Shown here: piece by piece, positions 24,560-33,473 of the stretch | Layout of the letters: every line of letters starts with the position of its first letter | Position numbering within the stretch: position 1 is the stretch's first letter | NCBI RefSeq assembly: GCF_021284745.1 | Contig: NZ_CP089925.1 | Coordinates: 2,789,001-2,853,000, forward strand | From: Lysobacter sp. KIS68-7 | GTDB taxonomy: Bacteria; Pseudomonadota; Gammaproteobacteria; Xanthomonadales; Xanthomonadaceae | Reading direction: 5' to 3' | DNA length: 64,000 bases | The notes under the pieces: model-generated | Told to the model about the DNA's origin: nothing | The model's input: only the letters and a program-made list of their open reading frames with translations | Databases searched by the model: none | Program-made: the position numbers and the translations under genes

Positions 24560-27500
24560 TTACAGGTCGATGCCGAAGCCGACGCCCGCCGACTGGTCGT
24601 CGCTGCTGAACGCACCGCCGACGCTGAAGGACGCGCGATCGCCGATCTGCTTCGTGTAGCCGATCGACAACGCGCTTTCGCCGTTCTGCCAACCCGCGCC
24701 GACGCCGAGGCGGCCACGCTCGCTGCGGCCGTTCGCCGCGTTCATCGCCATGTTCGTCATCGCCGCGCTCATCGCGCCTTCGCGATCGATGCGCTGGTCC
24801 TGCTCGCCGAGGCGACGCCACACGTCGTCATGGAGCTGGTTGAACTGGTCGCCGAAGGCCTGGAACTTCGCGTCGGTGTAGGCGTTGGCGGAACTCAACG
24901 TCCGCGTCGCGCTGTTGTCGGTGTAGGTGTGCGCGCTGGCGAGCGCTGCGGCATCGCCGGCCTGCATCTGACCGACATTCGCCGCGTCGGTCGCGGCCGT
25001 GCCGGAGGCGACGTTGGTGACGCGCCGTTCGTTGCCGGCGCTGCCGACCGACACCGTGTTCGCCTGGTCCGCCACCGAGCCCTGGCCGATGGCGACCGAA
25101 CCCGATGCCGTGACCGATGCGCCCTGCCCGATCGCCGTGCCATTCGCCGCGGTGACGCTGGCATCGGCACCGACCGCCACCGCATTCGTCGCCGCCGCAT
25201 CGATCGATGCATTGGTGCCGAGCGCCGTGCTGCCGGAGGCGCCGACCGTCGCACCGGTGCCGACCGCGGTGTCGTTGCCGTCCGCCGCGTGGCTGCCGCT
25301 GCCGATCGCAAGTCCGTTGCCGGTACCGACCGGTATGTTGCTCAGGCCACCGACGGTTTGTTCGAGGGTGGTCATGCGCGTGCTCAGGATGCTCAGCGCA
25401 CCGTCGATCGCACCGAAGGCCGTTCCGACATTGGCGTAGCTGCTGCCCTGGATGGTGTAGCTGGGCATCTGCAGGAGGCCCATCGCATCGATGCTCGCGC
25501 CGCCACCGAAGGCGGATGCGACCGCATCGAGCTGCGGGCTGAAGTTGCCGACCACGACATTCGCGATGGCCTGGTCGAGCTGGCCCTTGTTGATCGCATC
25601 GGTGTCTTCCGTGCCCGCAGCGACGTTGGTGATCTGGCGGTCGATGGCCGCATGCACCACGCGCGCCGCATCGGTCCAGTCCGCGCCTGCGCCGACCGAA
25701 ACGCTGTTGGCGCGATCGGCGTAGGAGCCCTGCCCCAGCGCGACGCTGTCGCTCGCAGAATCCGACGTCCACGCATTCGCACCGAACACCGACGCGTTGT
25801 CGGCTTGCGCATAGCTGTTGTAGCCGAGCGCCGTGGCTGCGTGACCGACCGCCCACGCTTCCGAACCCACCGCCGTGGTGTAGTCGCCGACGAGCGTGCT
25901 GCTCCACAGCGAACCGGCATACGCGCCAGCGCCCAGGGCGGTGCTGTTGCGGCCCGCTGCACCCGCGGCGGCGAACGAACCGTCGGAGAAGCCGCCGAGC
26001 GCAGTCGCGTACAAGCCGCTGGCGATCGCGTTTTCGCCAACCGCCGTGCCGGAGCCCACGAAGAAGTCTTCGCCGCTGGTGTCGTCATGGATCCATTGGC
26101 CGGCCATCGCACCGCCGCCGATCGCCACGCCACCATCGCTGGCCTGCGTGCCCGCACCGATCGCCGTGGAGTCCCAGCCCAGCGCGGTGGCGCCGCTGCC
26201 CACGGCGGTGCTCTGCCATTGCGAGGCCGTGGCGAAGGAACCGAGCGCAGTGGAGAACGGCGCATCGGCGAGCGACAGACCACCGATCGCCATCGAAAAG
26301 AAACCATTCGACTCGCTCGACTGACCAATCGAGATGCCGCCGAAGCCGTTGGCGACGCTGGCCGCGCCCAACGCAACGCTGCTTCCGCCGTTGGCCATCG
26401 CACTGTCGCCGGCGGCGAGGCTCGAGATGCCTTCCGCATCGGCGTTGTAGCCGAATGCACTGCTGTTGGTGCCCGATGCGATCGCACCGTAACCATTCGC
26501 CGTGCTGTAGTCGCCGATCGCATTCGAACCGCTGCCGATCGCCGACGACCCCGCACCCAACGCCAGGCTGTTGCTTCCCATCGCCGTCGCGTAGTCGCCT
26601 TCCGCATCGCTCTGGAAACCGTTGGCGCTGCTTTCCACGCCATTGGCGACGCTGTTGGCACCGGCCGCCACCGCGTGCTCGCCGACCGCGATCGCGTCGT
26701 CGCTGCCATCGGCCGCGCCGTCGGCGGCGAAGTAATGGTTGTCGGCACCGATGCTCGCAGCCACCGCGTCGAGCTGCGCCTTGTTCACCGCGTCGTTCGC
26801 TTCGGTGCCGTCGGCCAGGCCGGTGATCGTGCGGTTCATGCCGGTCCATTCGCTGCCAACGGTCACCGTGTCGGCGCGCGAGGTCACCGAGTCGGCGCCG
26901 ATGGCGACGGAGTTGTCCGCCATCGCCAGCGCGCGCGCGCCGATCGCCGTCGCGTTGTCGTTCCAGGCATTCGCGTCGTAACCGAGGGCGACCGAGCCGA
27001 TGCCGAATGCGCCGGCACCACTGCCCAGCGCGGTGCCACCTTCGGCCTGCGTCTGCGCACCGGCACCGAGCGCGACGCTGTTGATGCCCCACGCGGCGGT
27101 GTTCTGTTCGATGCACATGAAGGCGGTGCACGCCTTCGTGCCGCCGATCGCGATCGAACTGTCGGCGCCTGCGGTCGTCCACAAACTGCCCATGGCGATG
27201 GAGTACTGGCCCAACGCGGACACCTGGCTGCCGATCGCGATGCCGACGAAGGCATTGGTGTCGACGTAGCTTTGGGTGCCGATCGCGATGCCGCCCTCGG
27301 CGAGCGACATGGACCCTGCGCCCATCGCCAGCGAGAACGTGTTCGTCGCCATCGCGCCATCGCCGAACGCGCTGGACGCGTAACCGGAGGCCATGCTCAG
27401 CGTGCCGACGCTCGTGGCGTAGTCGCTCGCGTAACCGCCGGCGCCCATCACGATGCTGTCGGTGCCATCGGCGATGCTCTCCGCGCCGACCGCGATCGAG

Positions 27501-28117
27501 GCTTCACCGTTCGCCTGCGCGGCTTCGCCCTGCGCGATCGCCCATTGCGCATTGGCGACGCTGCCGTAGCCGTTGGCGATGCTGTAATCGCCGAGCGCAT
27601 TGGCGCCTGTGCCAAGTGCCGTCGAGCCGATGCCGAGCGCGAGGCTGCTGCTGCCGAGTGCGGTCGAGTAATCCCCTTCGGCGTCGCTCTGGAAGCCTAA
27701 GGCGGTGCTTTCGACACCGTTGGCCGCGCTGTTGGCCCCGCCCGCGGTGCCGCCCGCGCCGGACACCACCGCATCGTCGCTGCCATCGCCGGCACCATCG
27801 GCCTTGAAGTAAGCGTTGCCAGTGACCGTCTGCGGCGTCGCGTTCGCCTGCTCGAACACCGCGCAATCGATCTTCCGCGCCACCTGCTTGCCGGCCACGC
27901 GCGCCGTGCAGGTGTTGCCGTTACGCTCGATGGTGATCTGCTGCGCATGCGCCGAAGGCGGCACCAGCGCAACGCCCAACCCGATCATCACCGTGCCGAG
28001 CGCCGCATCGCGCAGCTTCGGCCGCGCGTCCTTCCTGCCGCCCGCACTGGCCAGTTCCGAGGTGACCACCATCGCCTGCCTGGCATGGCTCCACACCAGG
28101 CCGAATACCTTGTTCAT
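24560..28117 (-). CDS. Trimeric autotransporter adhesin (YadA-like)
   Basis: This is a 1185-residue surface adhesin. It begins with an ESPR extension (MNKVFGLVWSHARQAMVV), then a signal peptide ending near AHAQ (58/59). A long passenger is built from short Ala/Gly/Ser repeats of the YadA head type (for example STALGSSSLALG, SIAIG). Stalk insertions of the form ITGLADGTEANDAVNKAQLDA and VTNVASGTAATDAANVGQM recur. The last 60 residues form the YadA anchor that trimerises in the outer membrane. The passenger contains two similar halves, suggesting an internal duplication. The ATG at 28117 is fixed by the ESPR. It faces a histidine kinase gene across a 195-bp spacer. Confidence 0.95.
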   Translation of the reverse strand: MNKVFGLVWSHARQAMVVTSELASAGGRKDARPKLRDAALGTVMIGLGVALVPPSAHAQQITIERNGNTCTARVAGKQVARKIDCAVFEQANATPQTVTGNAYFKADGAGDGSDDAVVSGAGGTAGGANSAANGVESTALGFQSDAEGDYSTALGSSSLALGIGSTALGTGANALGDYSIANGYGSVANAQWAIAQGEAAQANGEASIAVGAESIADGTDSIVMGAGGYASDYATSVGTLSMASGYASSAFGDGAMATNTFSLAMGAGSMSLAEGGIAIGTQSYVDTNAFVGIAIGSQVSALGQYSIAMGSLWTTAGADSSIAIGGTKACTAFMCIEQNTAAWGINSVALGAGAQTQAEGGTALGSGAGAFGIGSVALGYDANAWNDNATAIGARALAMADNSVAIGADSVTSRADTVTVGSEWTGMNRTITGLADGTEANDAVNKAQLDAVAASIGADNHYFAADGAADGSDDAIAVGEHAVAAGANSVANGVESSANGFQSDAEGDYATAMGSNSLALGAGSSAIGSGSNAIGDYSTANGYGAIASGTNSSAFGYNADAEGISSLAAGDSAMANGGSSVALGAASVANGFGGISIGQSSESNGFFSMAIGGLSLADAPFSTALGSFATASQWQSTAVGSGATALGWDSTAIGAGTQASDGGVAIGGGAMAGQWIHDDTSGEDFFVGSGTAVGENAIASGLYATALGGFSDGSFAAAGAAGRNSTALGAGAYAGSLWSSTLVGDYTTAVGSEAWAVGHAATALGYNSYAQADNASVFGANAWTSDSASDSVALGQGSYADRANSVSVGAGADWTDAARVVHAAIDRQITNVAAGTEDTDAINKGQLDQAIANVVVGNFSPQLDAVASAFGGGASIDAMGLLQMPSYTIQGSSYANVGTAFGAIDGALSILSTRMTTLEQTVGGLSNIPVGTGNGLAIGSGSHAADGNDTAVGTGATVGASGSTALGTNASIDAAATNAVAVGADASVTAANGTAIGQGASVTASGSVAIGQGSVADQANTVSVGSAGNERRVTNVASGTAATDAANVGQMQAGDAAALASAHTYTDNSATRTLSSANAYTDAKFQAFGDQFNQLHDDVWRRLGEQDQRIDREGAMSAAMTNMAMNAANGRSERGRLGVGAGWQNGESALSIGYTKQIGDRASFSVGGAFSSDDQSAGVGFGIDL

Positions 28118-28312
28118 CGACTCCCCTCTCAAGATCGATACTTTTTCTGGAAACAGACGACCCCGCGGCCGGTTTGCACCGGTCGTTCGGCCCCCCATTC
28201 GGATCCCCTCGCCCAAGACCCCCAGCGGCGACGGCTGTTGGCGAAACTAGGCGGCGGGCACGTACCCTGTCACGCACGCACGGCTCACCGATTCCTCACC
28301 GAGTTCTCACCA

Positions 28313-29686
28313 ATGCCCGGATTCACCCACTGGCTGCGCAGCGCTCCCATCGCCGATCCCATCGATCGGCGCAATGCGCCGGTGATGCAGTTGCTGCTGT
28401 TGTTCTACGCGCTGCTGTTGCCGGCGAACTGGGCCTGGCGCCTGGCCAGCGGCGGCGAGATCAACGAGGACCGGATGCTCATCTTCCTGGTGGACATGGT
28501 CGTCTCCGCACTGGCCGTGGTGAGCATCGTCATGATCCGTCGCGGCCGCTTCCGGCCCGCGGTGATGCTGTTCCTTGCGATGCAGCTGATCTCGCTGGAA
28601 CTCACGTTTTCCATGTCCGGCGTGTTGTCGCAGACCATCGATCCCGCGCCCACGATGCTCACTTTGGTGATCAGTGGCCTGGTGCTGGGGCGGCGTGCGT
28701 TGTGGATCGCCTTCGGCCTGCTGATGCTGGTGTTCACCACCGGCTTCGGCGTCGAAATCCAGGAGGCGATCGACCAATGTGTTCCGATCTCGGTGGCCTT
28801 GGTCAACGTGCCGGCCGTGGTGATCAGCTACTCGATCATCACCATCATCCTCGACCGCTCGATCAAGGCGCTGCGCGAAAGCCTGGACGAATCCAATGCG
28901 CACCGCAGCGAGTTGCAACGCGAGATGGCCGAGCGCGAACGCACGCAGGCGCAGTTGATCCATTCGCAGAAGATGGAAGCCACCGGCCGCCTGGCCAGCG
29001 GCATCGCGCACGACTTCGGCAACATCCTCGGCGTGATCGGCGGCTTCGCTTCGCAGGGCAATCGCATCCGCGACATCGAGCGCCGCGAGGAGCAGGAGAC
29101 CGCCATGCTGCGGGCCTTCGACGCCATCGAGGACGCGACCGCGCGCGGCACGTCGCTCACGCGCAAGCTCCTGGCCTTCAGCCGCTACGAACTCGTGCGA
29201 CCGCAATCGTTCGACGCGCGCCAGGCCATCGCGGACATGGAGCCGTTGCTGCGCCAGTTGTTGCCGCGCGCCATGCGCCTGCAACTGCCGGACCCCGACG
29301 GGCCGATGCCCGTGTGGTTCGACCGCGCCGAGTTCGAATTGATGATTCTCAACATCGCCACCAATGCGCGCGAGGCCATGGCCTCCGAGGGTGGCGTCTT
29401 CCGCCTGGCGCTGTCGCGACCGGACGAGGACAGCACCCTCATCGCGCTGAGCGACACCGGACACGGCATGGACGCGGCCACGCGCGAGCGCATCTTCGAG
29501 CCCTTCTTCAGCACGCGCGCCGACACCGGCGGCACCGGACTCGGCCTGTCGCTGATCCGCGACATGATCCTCGCCGGCGGCGGCGACATCTCGGTCACGA
29601 GCATGCCGGGGCAAGGCAGCACCTTCCGCATCCGGCTACCTGCGGTGGACGCTCACTCTGCGACGGCTTCGTCGCCCAGTACGTAA
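28313..29686 (+). CDS. Membrane-bound sensor histidine kinase
   Basis: This is a 457-residue protein. The N-terminal half has about five to six membrane spans (25-180) and no large periplasmic domain. A coiled region (185-215) leads to the HisKA domain with the phosphorylated His233 in IAHDFGN. The HATPase domain has the N box (NIATNAREAM), DTGHGMD, FFSTR and GTGLGLS. The ATG at 28313 gives a sensible N-terminus; the frame is open further upstream across the spacer. Its partner is probably the convergent response regulator, whose 3' end it overlaps by 34 bp. Confidence 0.92.
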   Translation: MPGFTHWLRSAPIADPIDRRNAPVMQLLLLFYALLLPANWAWRLASGGEINEDRMLIFLVDMVVSALAVVSIVMIRRGRFRPAVMLFLAMQLISLELTFSMSGVLSQTIDPAPTMLTLVISGLVLGRRALWIAFGLLMLVFTTGFGVEIQEAIDQCVPISVALVNVPAVVISYSIITIILDRSIKALRESLDESNAHRSELQREMAERERTQAQLIHSQKMEATGRLASGIAHDFGNILGVIGGFASQGNRIRDIERREEQETAMLRAFDAIEDATARGTSLTRKLLAFSRYELVRPQSFDARQAIADMEPLLRQLLPRAMRLQLPDPDGPMPVWFDRAEFELMILNIATNAREAMASEGGVFRLALSRPDEDSTLIALSDTGHGMDAATRERIFEPFFSTRADTGGTGLGLSLIRDMILAGGGDISVTSMPGQGSTFRIRLPAVDAHSATASSPST

Positions 29687-30366
29687 CCCTTGCCGTGCAC
29701 CGACGTGAGCGGCAGCGATTTGCCGCTCTGCGTGCGTACTTTGCGGCGCAGTCGATGGATCACCATTTCGATGCGGTGCGGATCGAAGTCGTGCACGTTG
29801 TCGGCGACGACAGCGACCAGTTGTTCGCGCGTCACCAGTTCGCCCAGGCTCGACGCGAGCCGTGCGACCACGCGGTGCTCGGTCCTGGTCAGCAGGACCG
29901 TCAGCCCCTGCGGCGACACCATGCACCAGTCGCTGATGTCGTACTGCCAGCGCTTCGCCGGCGCGGGGGCGCCGCGTCCGCTGAGGCGCCGCATGAGGCT
30001 GTGCAGCGTGGCGGCCAGTACATCGATGTGCACCGGTTTCACCAGGTAAGCGTCGGCGCCCTGGCGCAGGCCGCGCACCTGGTCGGCGGGTTCGCCGTGT
30101 CCGGTGAGCATGATGATGCCGATGTCCGACAACAGCGCGCGCACCGCCTGCGCGACGCTGAAGCCGTCGGCATCCGGCAGTCCGACGTCGAGCACGACGA
30201 TGTCGAAGGTCTGCGCGCGCAAGGTTTCGTACAACGCCGCCGCCGTGTCCACGCCGACCACGGAGAAGCCGTAATCGGCGAGCCCCGGCAGCAGGACATC
30301 GTTGAGAAGTTCGGTGTCGTCCTCGAGCAGGACGGCGCGGGTGGCGCGACGGGCCGGAGCGGGCAT
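29653..30366 (-). CDS. OmpR-family response regulator
   Basis: This is a 237-residue regulator. The receiver domain (about 11-125) has acidic residues EDD at 15-17, phospho-acceptor Asp60 (VVLDVGLPDADG) and Lys in LVKPVH. The C-terminal winged helix (about 140-232) includes TRTEHRVVARL and HRLRRKV, as in OmpR/PhoB proteins. It is on the strand opposite to the kinase and the two reading frames overlap tail to tail by 34 bp. The start at 30366 is used because residues upstream of it are low-complexity. Confidence 0.92.
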   Translation of the reverse strand: MPAPARRATRAVLLEDDTELLNDVLLPGLADYGFSVVGVDTAAALYETLRAQTFDIVVLDVGLPDADGFSVAQAVRALLSDIGIIMLTGHGEPADQVRGLRQGADAYLVKPVHIDVLAATLHSLMRRLSGRGAPAPAKRWQYDISDWCMVSPQGLTVLLTRTEHRVVARLASSLGELVTREQLVAVVADNVHDFDPHRIEMVIHRLRRKVRTQSGKSLPLTSVHGKGYVLGDEAVAE

Positions 30367-30475
30367 GGGGCAAGGATAGCCCGGACCACCCCGCCGGAGC
30401 CCCCGTTCGGGGGATGTTCGCCCCGGGGCGCATCGCGGATGGTCCTGCGCTCTCGTTTCCGCGAAGGACCCCCTC

Positions 30476-31024
30476 ATGCGCACCAGCAGGTTCACGATTG
30501 CGATGGCGGCAGTGGGGTGCATCGTCGCGCTCGGCGGCTCGGCGCTCTACGCGCAGGCCAAACAGGACAAGTACGCGCTCAAGTCGGCGAGCGGCATCCC
30601 CTTCTCCGAATGGAAGGGCTACGAAGACTGGTCGGTGGTCTCCTCAGCCAGGACCGACGACGTCCTCAAGGTCATCGTTGCCAATCCGACCATGATCGCG
30701 GCCTACAAGTCCGGCATTCCCGGCAACGGCAAGCCCTTTCCCGACGGCTCGAAGATCGCGAAGTTGCAGTGGTCGCAGAAGAAGAGCACCGAGGCGCCCT
30801 TCGTCGTCGATGTGCCGGACGCCTACAAGCAGGCCTTCCTCATGCAGCGGGACAGCAAGCGTTTCGCCAAGAGCGATGGTTGGGGCTACGCGGTGTTCAA
30901 CTACGATGCCAAGGCCGGCACGTTCACGGCCGATCCCACCGGTGTGCAGGATTGCGGGCAGTCATGCCATGTGAAGGTGAAAGAAAGCAAGGACAGTATC
31001 TTCCACCCCTACCAGATGCGTTGA
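30476..31024 (+). CDS. Cytochrome P460-family protein with a CX3CH haem motif
   Basis: This is a 182-residue exported protein with a signal peptide (1-26, LYAQA end). The fold region with SEWKGYEDWSVV, IAAYKSGIPGNGKPFPDGSKI and the aromatic GWGYAVFNYD is that of the cytochrome P460 family. The candidate haem site near the C-terminus is CGQSCH (Cys160, Cys164, His165), which has three residues between cysteines rather than the usual two. P460 proteins oxidise hydroxylamine or related compounds, but most family members outside nitrifiers are uncharacterised. Haem attachment would depend on the ccm operon at the start of the window. Confidence 0.8.
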   Translation: MRTSRFTIAMAAVGCIVALGGSALYAQAKQDKYALKSASGIPFSEWKGYEDWSVVSSARTDDVLKVIVANPTMIAAYKSGIPGNGKPFPDGSKIAKLQWSQKKSTEAPFVVDVPDAYKQAFLMQRDSKRFAKSDGWGYAVFNYDAKAGTFTADPTGVQDCGQSCHVKVKESKDSIFHPYQMR

Positions 31025-31038
31025 ACGGAGCGAGCACC

Positions 31039-31389
31039 ATGCAATACCAGGGAAGCTGCCAGTGCGGCCAGGTGGCCTTCGATGTGGAAGGCGAGATCGA
31101 AGGCGGCATGGCCTGCAACTGTTCGATGTGCGGGCGGCGCGCGTCGCTGCTCTGGTTCGTGCCGCGCGAGAAGCTGGTCATGCGCACGCCCGAATCGGCG
31201 ATGGCGACCTACAAGTTCAACAAGCACGTCATCGAGCACCACTTCTGCCCGACCTGCGGCATCCATACCTTCGGGGAAGCCAACGATCCCAAAACGGGCC
31301 ACGCCGTCGCGGCGGTGAACCTGCGCGTCATCGAGGGACTGGACCTGTCGACGATCCCCGTGCAGACCTACGACGGCAAGGCGCTCTAG
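31039..31389 (+). CDS. GFA-family (glutathione-dependent formaldehyde-activating-like) zinc protein
   Basis: This 116-residue protein has the family's zinc cysteines: CQCGQVAF at 8-11, CNCSMCGRR at 27-32 and CPTCGIHTFG near 70-73. Such proteins bind zinc and some bind glutathione, though a true formaldehyde-activating role is rarely shown. The start at 31039 follows GGAG at a suitable distance. It lies 14 bp after the P460 gene on the same strand, so the two may be co-transcribed. A second GFA gene lies at 60609. Confidence 0.88.
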   Translation: MQYQGSCQCGQVAFDVEGEIEGGMACNCSMCGRRASLLWFVPREKLVMRTPESAMATYKFNKHVIEHHFCPTCGIHTFGEANDPKTGHAVAAVNLRVIEGLDLSTIPVQTYDGKAL

Positions 31390-31408
31390 CGCGCTTCCGT
31401 GCGCGGCG

Positions 31409-31687
31409 TCAGGTCGTTGCGCGGTTGCGCACGATCCGCAGGAACATTTCGCGCAGGTCTTCGTAGTGCAGGCGCGCGGCCTGGCTTTCGTCGCTGCGCT
31501 CGTGCATCGGCAGTTCGTCGGTTTCGTCTTCGCGCAAGGTGCGCTCGAGCGCCGCGAGCAGGCGCTCGGGATCCGGATGCGAGCGCGCGACGGCGGTCGC
31601 GAACGTGAGGAGGAGTTTCTGTCGCTCCCAGATGTGCGGGATGACCTGGAAGACGGCTTCTTCTTCGGCTTCGGCTTCGGCGTTCAT
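31409..31687 (-). CDS. Small hypothetical protein
   Basis: This is a 92-residue acidic protein beginning MNAEAEAEEEAVFQV. It is predicted to be mostly helical, with many Glu, Arg and Leu and no signal or membrane span. I do not recognise the family. A longer form from an ATG at 31750 is possible. Its stop lies 19 bp from the convergent GFA gene. Confidence 0.55.
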   Translation of the reverse strand: MNAEAEAEEEAVFQVIPHIWERQKLLLTFATAVARSHPDPERLLAALERTLREDETDELPMHERSDESQAARLHYEDLREMFLRIVRNRATT

Positions 31688-31816
31688 GCGGTTCTGATAC
31701 GGGCCCCTGTGTTGGGCGCGATCATCCCACGCTCGCGAAGCGAGTTTCATGCGGAAGGCGGTATCCGAGAATTTTTCCCGGATGCGGTTTGTGCGGCTTG
31801 GAAAAGTACGCGCGCT

Positions 31817-31975
31817 TCAGCGCAGTTCGTGCTCGCGCGATGTCGGCGCGAGGCGCGCCGGATGCTGCGTTGCCGCGACGATGCGACGCGCGATGTCCAC
31901 GCCCACGGCGACGAGGACGGGCAGCACCACGGCGATGACGAGGAACAACGCGAACTGGATCGAGCGATCGTCCAT
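31817..31975 (-). CDS. Small single-span membrane protein
   Basis: This is a 52-residue protein with one clear hydrophobic span (about 6-27, FALFLVIAVVLPVLVAVGV) and a basic polar tail. The start is set at the ATG at 31975 (MDDRSIQF), which gives a clean N-terminal anchor. The frame in the other phase has no such character. No family is recognised. It is divergent from the gene at 32093. Confidence 0.6.
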   Translation of the reverse strand: MDDRSIQFALFLVIAVVLPVLVAVGVDIARRIVAATQHPARLAPTSREHELR

Positions 31976-32092
31976 GGCACCCCTCCGAGACCTTCCGTGT
32001 GTGGGCAATCTCGGCGTTGTGCGGACGCACAATTGAGACTTACGTCACAATCCGCATGTGAAAGCGAACTTCATGCCTGCGATGATCCCGCC

Positions 32093-32419
32093 ATGGACCT
32101 GACGCGCTGGCCCCAACTCGTCTACGCCGCCTCCTCGCTCCCGATGGCGGCGCTGACCGCCTTCGCGGCGTGGCTGTTCTTCTTCGTGCCCGGCGGCGTC
32201 GCCGGGGTGTCCAGCGGGCGCTACCTCGTGCTGTTCGCGCTGATCGCCTACCCGCTCACCCTGGCGATGCAGGTCTGGGCGACGGTCGGGCTCTATCGCC
32301 AGGCCAAGGCCGGCCGGGACGAGCCGACGGCGCGCACGCGCGGGCTGATCGGCGTGTCCTTCCTGTCCCTCGCAGGGCCGGTCATCGTGTTCCTGGCCTA
32401 CGCGCTCATGCGGCGCTGA
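32093..32419 (+). CDS. Small polytopic membrane protein, unknown function
   Basis: This is a 108-residue protein with three hydrophobic spans (about 10-30, 42-66 and 88-106) separated by short loops, one with RQAKAGRDEPTARTRG. No family is recognised. The ATG at 32093 is the first that gives a membrane-protein N-terminus. The TGA stop ends at 32419 and the convergent sdhE stop begins at 32420, so the two genes abut with no spacer. Confidence 0.7.
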   Translation: MDLTRWPQLVYAASSLPMAALTAFAAWLFFFVPGGVAGVSSGRYLVLFALIAYPLTLAMQVWATVGLYRQAKAGRDEPTARTRGLIGVSFLSLAGPVIVFLAYALMRR

Positions 32420-32671
32420 TCAGGCGTCGAGCTGGCGCATCCGTTCCACGAGCGATTGCAGCGCGGCGTCGGGCGCCGTTTCGTGGCCGAGGAACCAGCG
32501 CCACAGGCGATCGTCTTCGCAGTCGAGCAAGCGCTGGAACGTCTCGCGGTCCTCGGCGGACGACGCGCGCCAGTGCGCATCGAGCCAGCCTTCGAACAAA
32601 CGATCGAGCTCGCGCATGCCGCGGCGGGATCGCCACCGCAGCCTGCGGATCTCGGTCTCGTCGTCGTGCAA
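32420..32671 (-). CDS. sdhE: SdhE, succinate dehydrogenase flavinylation factor
   Basis: This 83-residue protein promotes covalent attachment of FAD to SdhA. The signature RGMRELD is at residues 17-23, followed by the helical SdhE fold with LDCEDDRLWRW. The start is a TTG at 32671, 1 bp after the sdhB stop, with GAGG five bases upstream. It is the last gene of the sdh operon. Confidence 0.93.
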   Translation of the reverse strand: MHDDETEIRRLRWRSRRGMRELDRLFEGWLDAHWRASSAEDRETFQRLLDCEDDRLWRWFLGHETAPDAALQSLVERMRQLDA

Positions 32672-32672
32672 C

Positions 32673-33458
32673 TCAGCCTCGGCGCGCGAGCATCAGTTGC
32701 TTGATCTCACCGATCGCACGCGCCGGGTTCAGCCCCTTCGGGCAGGTGCGCGCGCAGTTCATGATCGTGTGGCAGCGGTAGAGCTTGAAGGGATCTTCGA
32801 GCTCGTCCAGGCGCGCGCCGGTGTCTTCGTCGCGCGAGTCGACGATCCAGCGGTAGGCCTGCAGCAGGATCGCCGGGCCCAGGTAACGGTCGCCGTTCCA
32901 CCAGTAGCTCGGGCAGCTCGTGGAGCAGCACGCGCACAGGATGCATTCGTACAGGCCGTCGAGCAGCGCGCGGTCTTCCTTCGACTGCAGGCGTTCGCGG
33001 TCCGGCGGCGCGGGCGTCTGCGTGCGCAGCCACGGGCGGATGGACGCGTACTGCGCGTAGAAGTGCGTGAGGTCGGGGACGAGGTCCTTGACCACCGCCA
33101 TGTGCGGCAGCGGATAGATCGGCACTTCCTTCTTCGCGCAGTCGGAGATCGCGCGCGTGCAGGCCAGCGTGTTCGTGCCGTCGATGTTCATCGCGCACGA
33201 ACCGCAGATGCCTTCGCGGCAGGAGCGACGGAAGGTAAGCGTCGGGTCGATCTCGTTCTTGATCTTGATCAGCGCGTCCAGGACCATCGGGCCGCACGTG
33301 TCGAGGTCGACGTCGTACGTGTCCGTGCGCGGGTTCGCCGCGTCGTCCGGATTCCAGCGGTACACCTTGAAGGTGCGCACGTTCTTCGCGCCGGCGGGCG
33401 CGGGGAAGTGCTTGCCCGCGGTGATCTTCGAGTTCTTGGGGAGCGTGAATTCGGCCAT
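32673..33458 (-). CDS. sdhB: Succinate dehydrogenase iron-sulfur subunit
   Basis: This is the 261-residue electron-transfer subunit of complex II. Cysteines for all three clusters are present: 2Fe-2S at Cys80, 85, 88 and 100; 4Fe-4S at Cys172, 175, 178 and 182; 3Fe-4S around Cys229, 235 and 239. The N-terminal 25 residues ([18 protein letters not shown]) extend beyond the E. coli protein, as in xanthomonads. It lies 15 bp after sdhA and 1 bp before sdhE. Confidence 0.97.
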   Translation of the reverse strand: MAEFTLPKNSKITAGKHFPAPAGAKNVRTFKVYRWNPDDAANPRTDTYDVDLDTCGPMVLDALIKIKNEIDPTLTFRRSCREGICGSCAMNIDGTNTLACTRAISDCAKKEVPIYPLPHMAVVKDLVPDLTHFYAQYASIRPWLRTQTPAPPDRERLQSKEDRALLDGLYECILCACCSTSCPSYWWNGDRYLGPAILLQAYRWIVDSRDEDTGARLDELEDPFKLYRCHTIMNCARTCPKGLNPARAIGEIKQLMLARRG

Positions 33459-33473
33459 GGTGTCGTTCCCCGG

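Noticed and set aside
24515-27700. A 1061-codon open frame on the plus strand opposite the autotransporter
   Set aside because: It is antisense to a clearly coding repeat protein. High GC and repetitive codons suppress stops in that frame, and its translation is low-complexity Arg/Ala/Asp sequence without any domain.
24560-28117. A CRISPR array, because of many short repeats
   Set aside because: The repeats are in frame, coding and imperfect, with no uniform spacers and no cas genes nearby. They encode adhesin head repeats.
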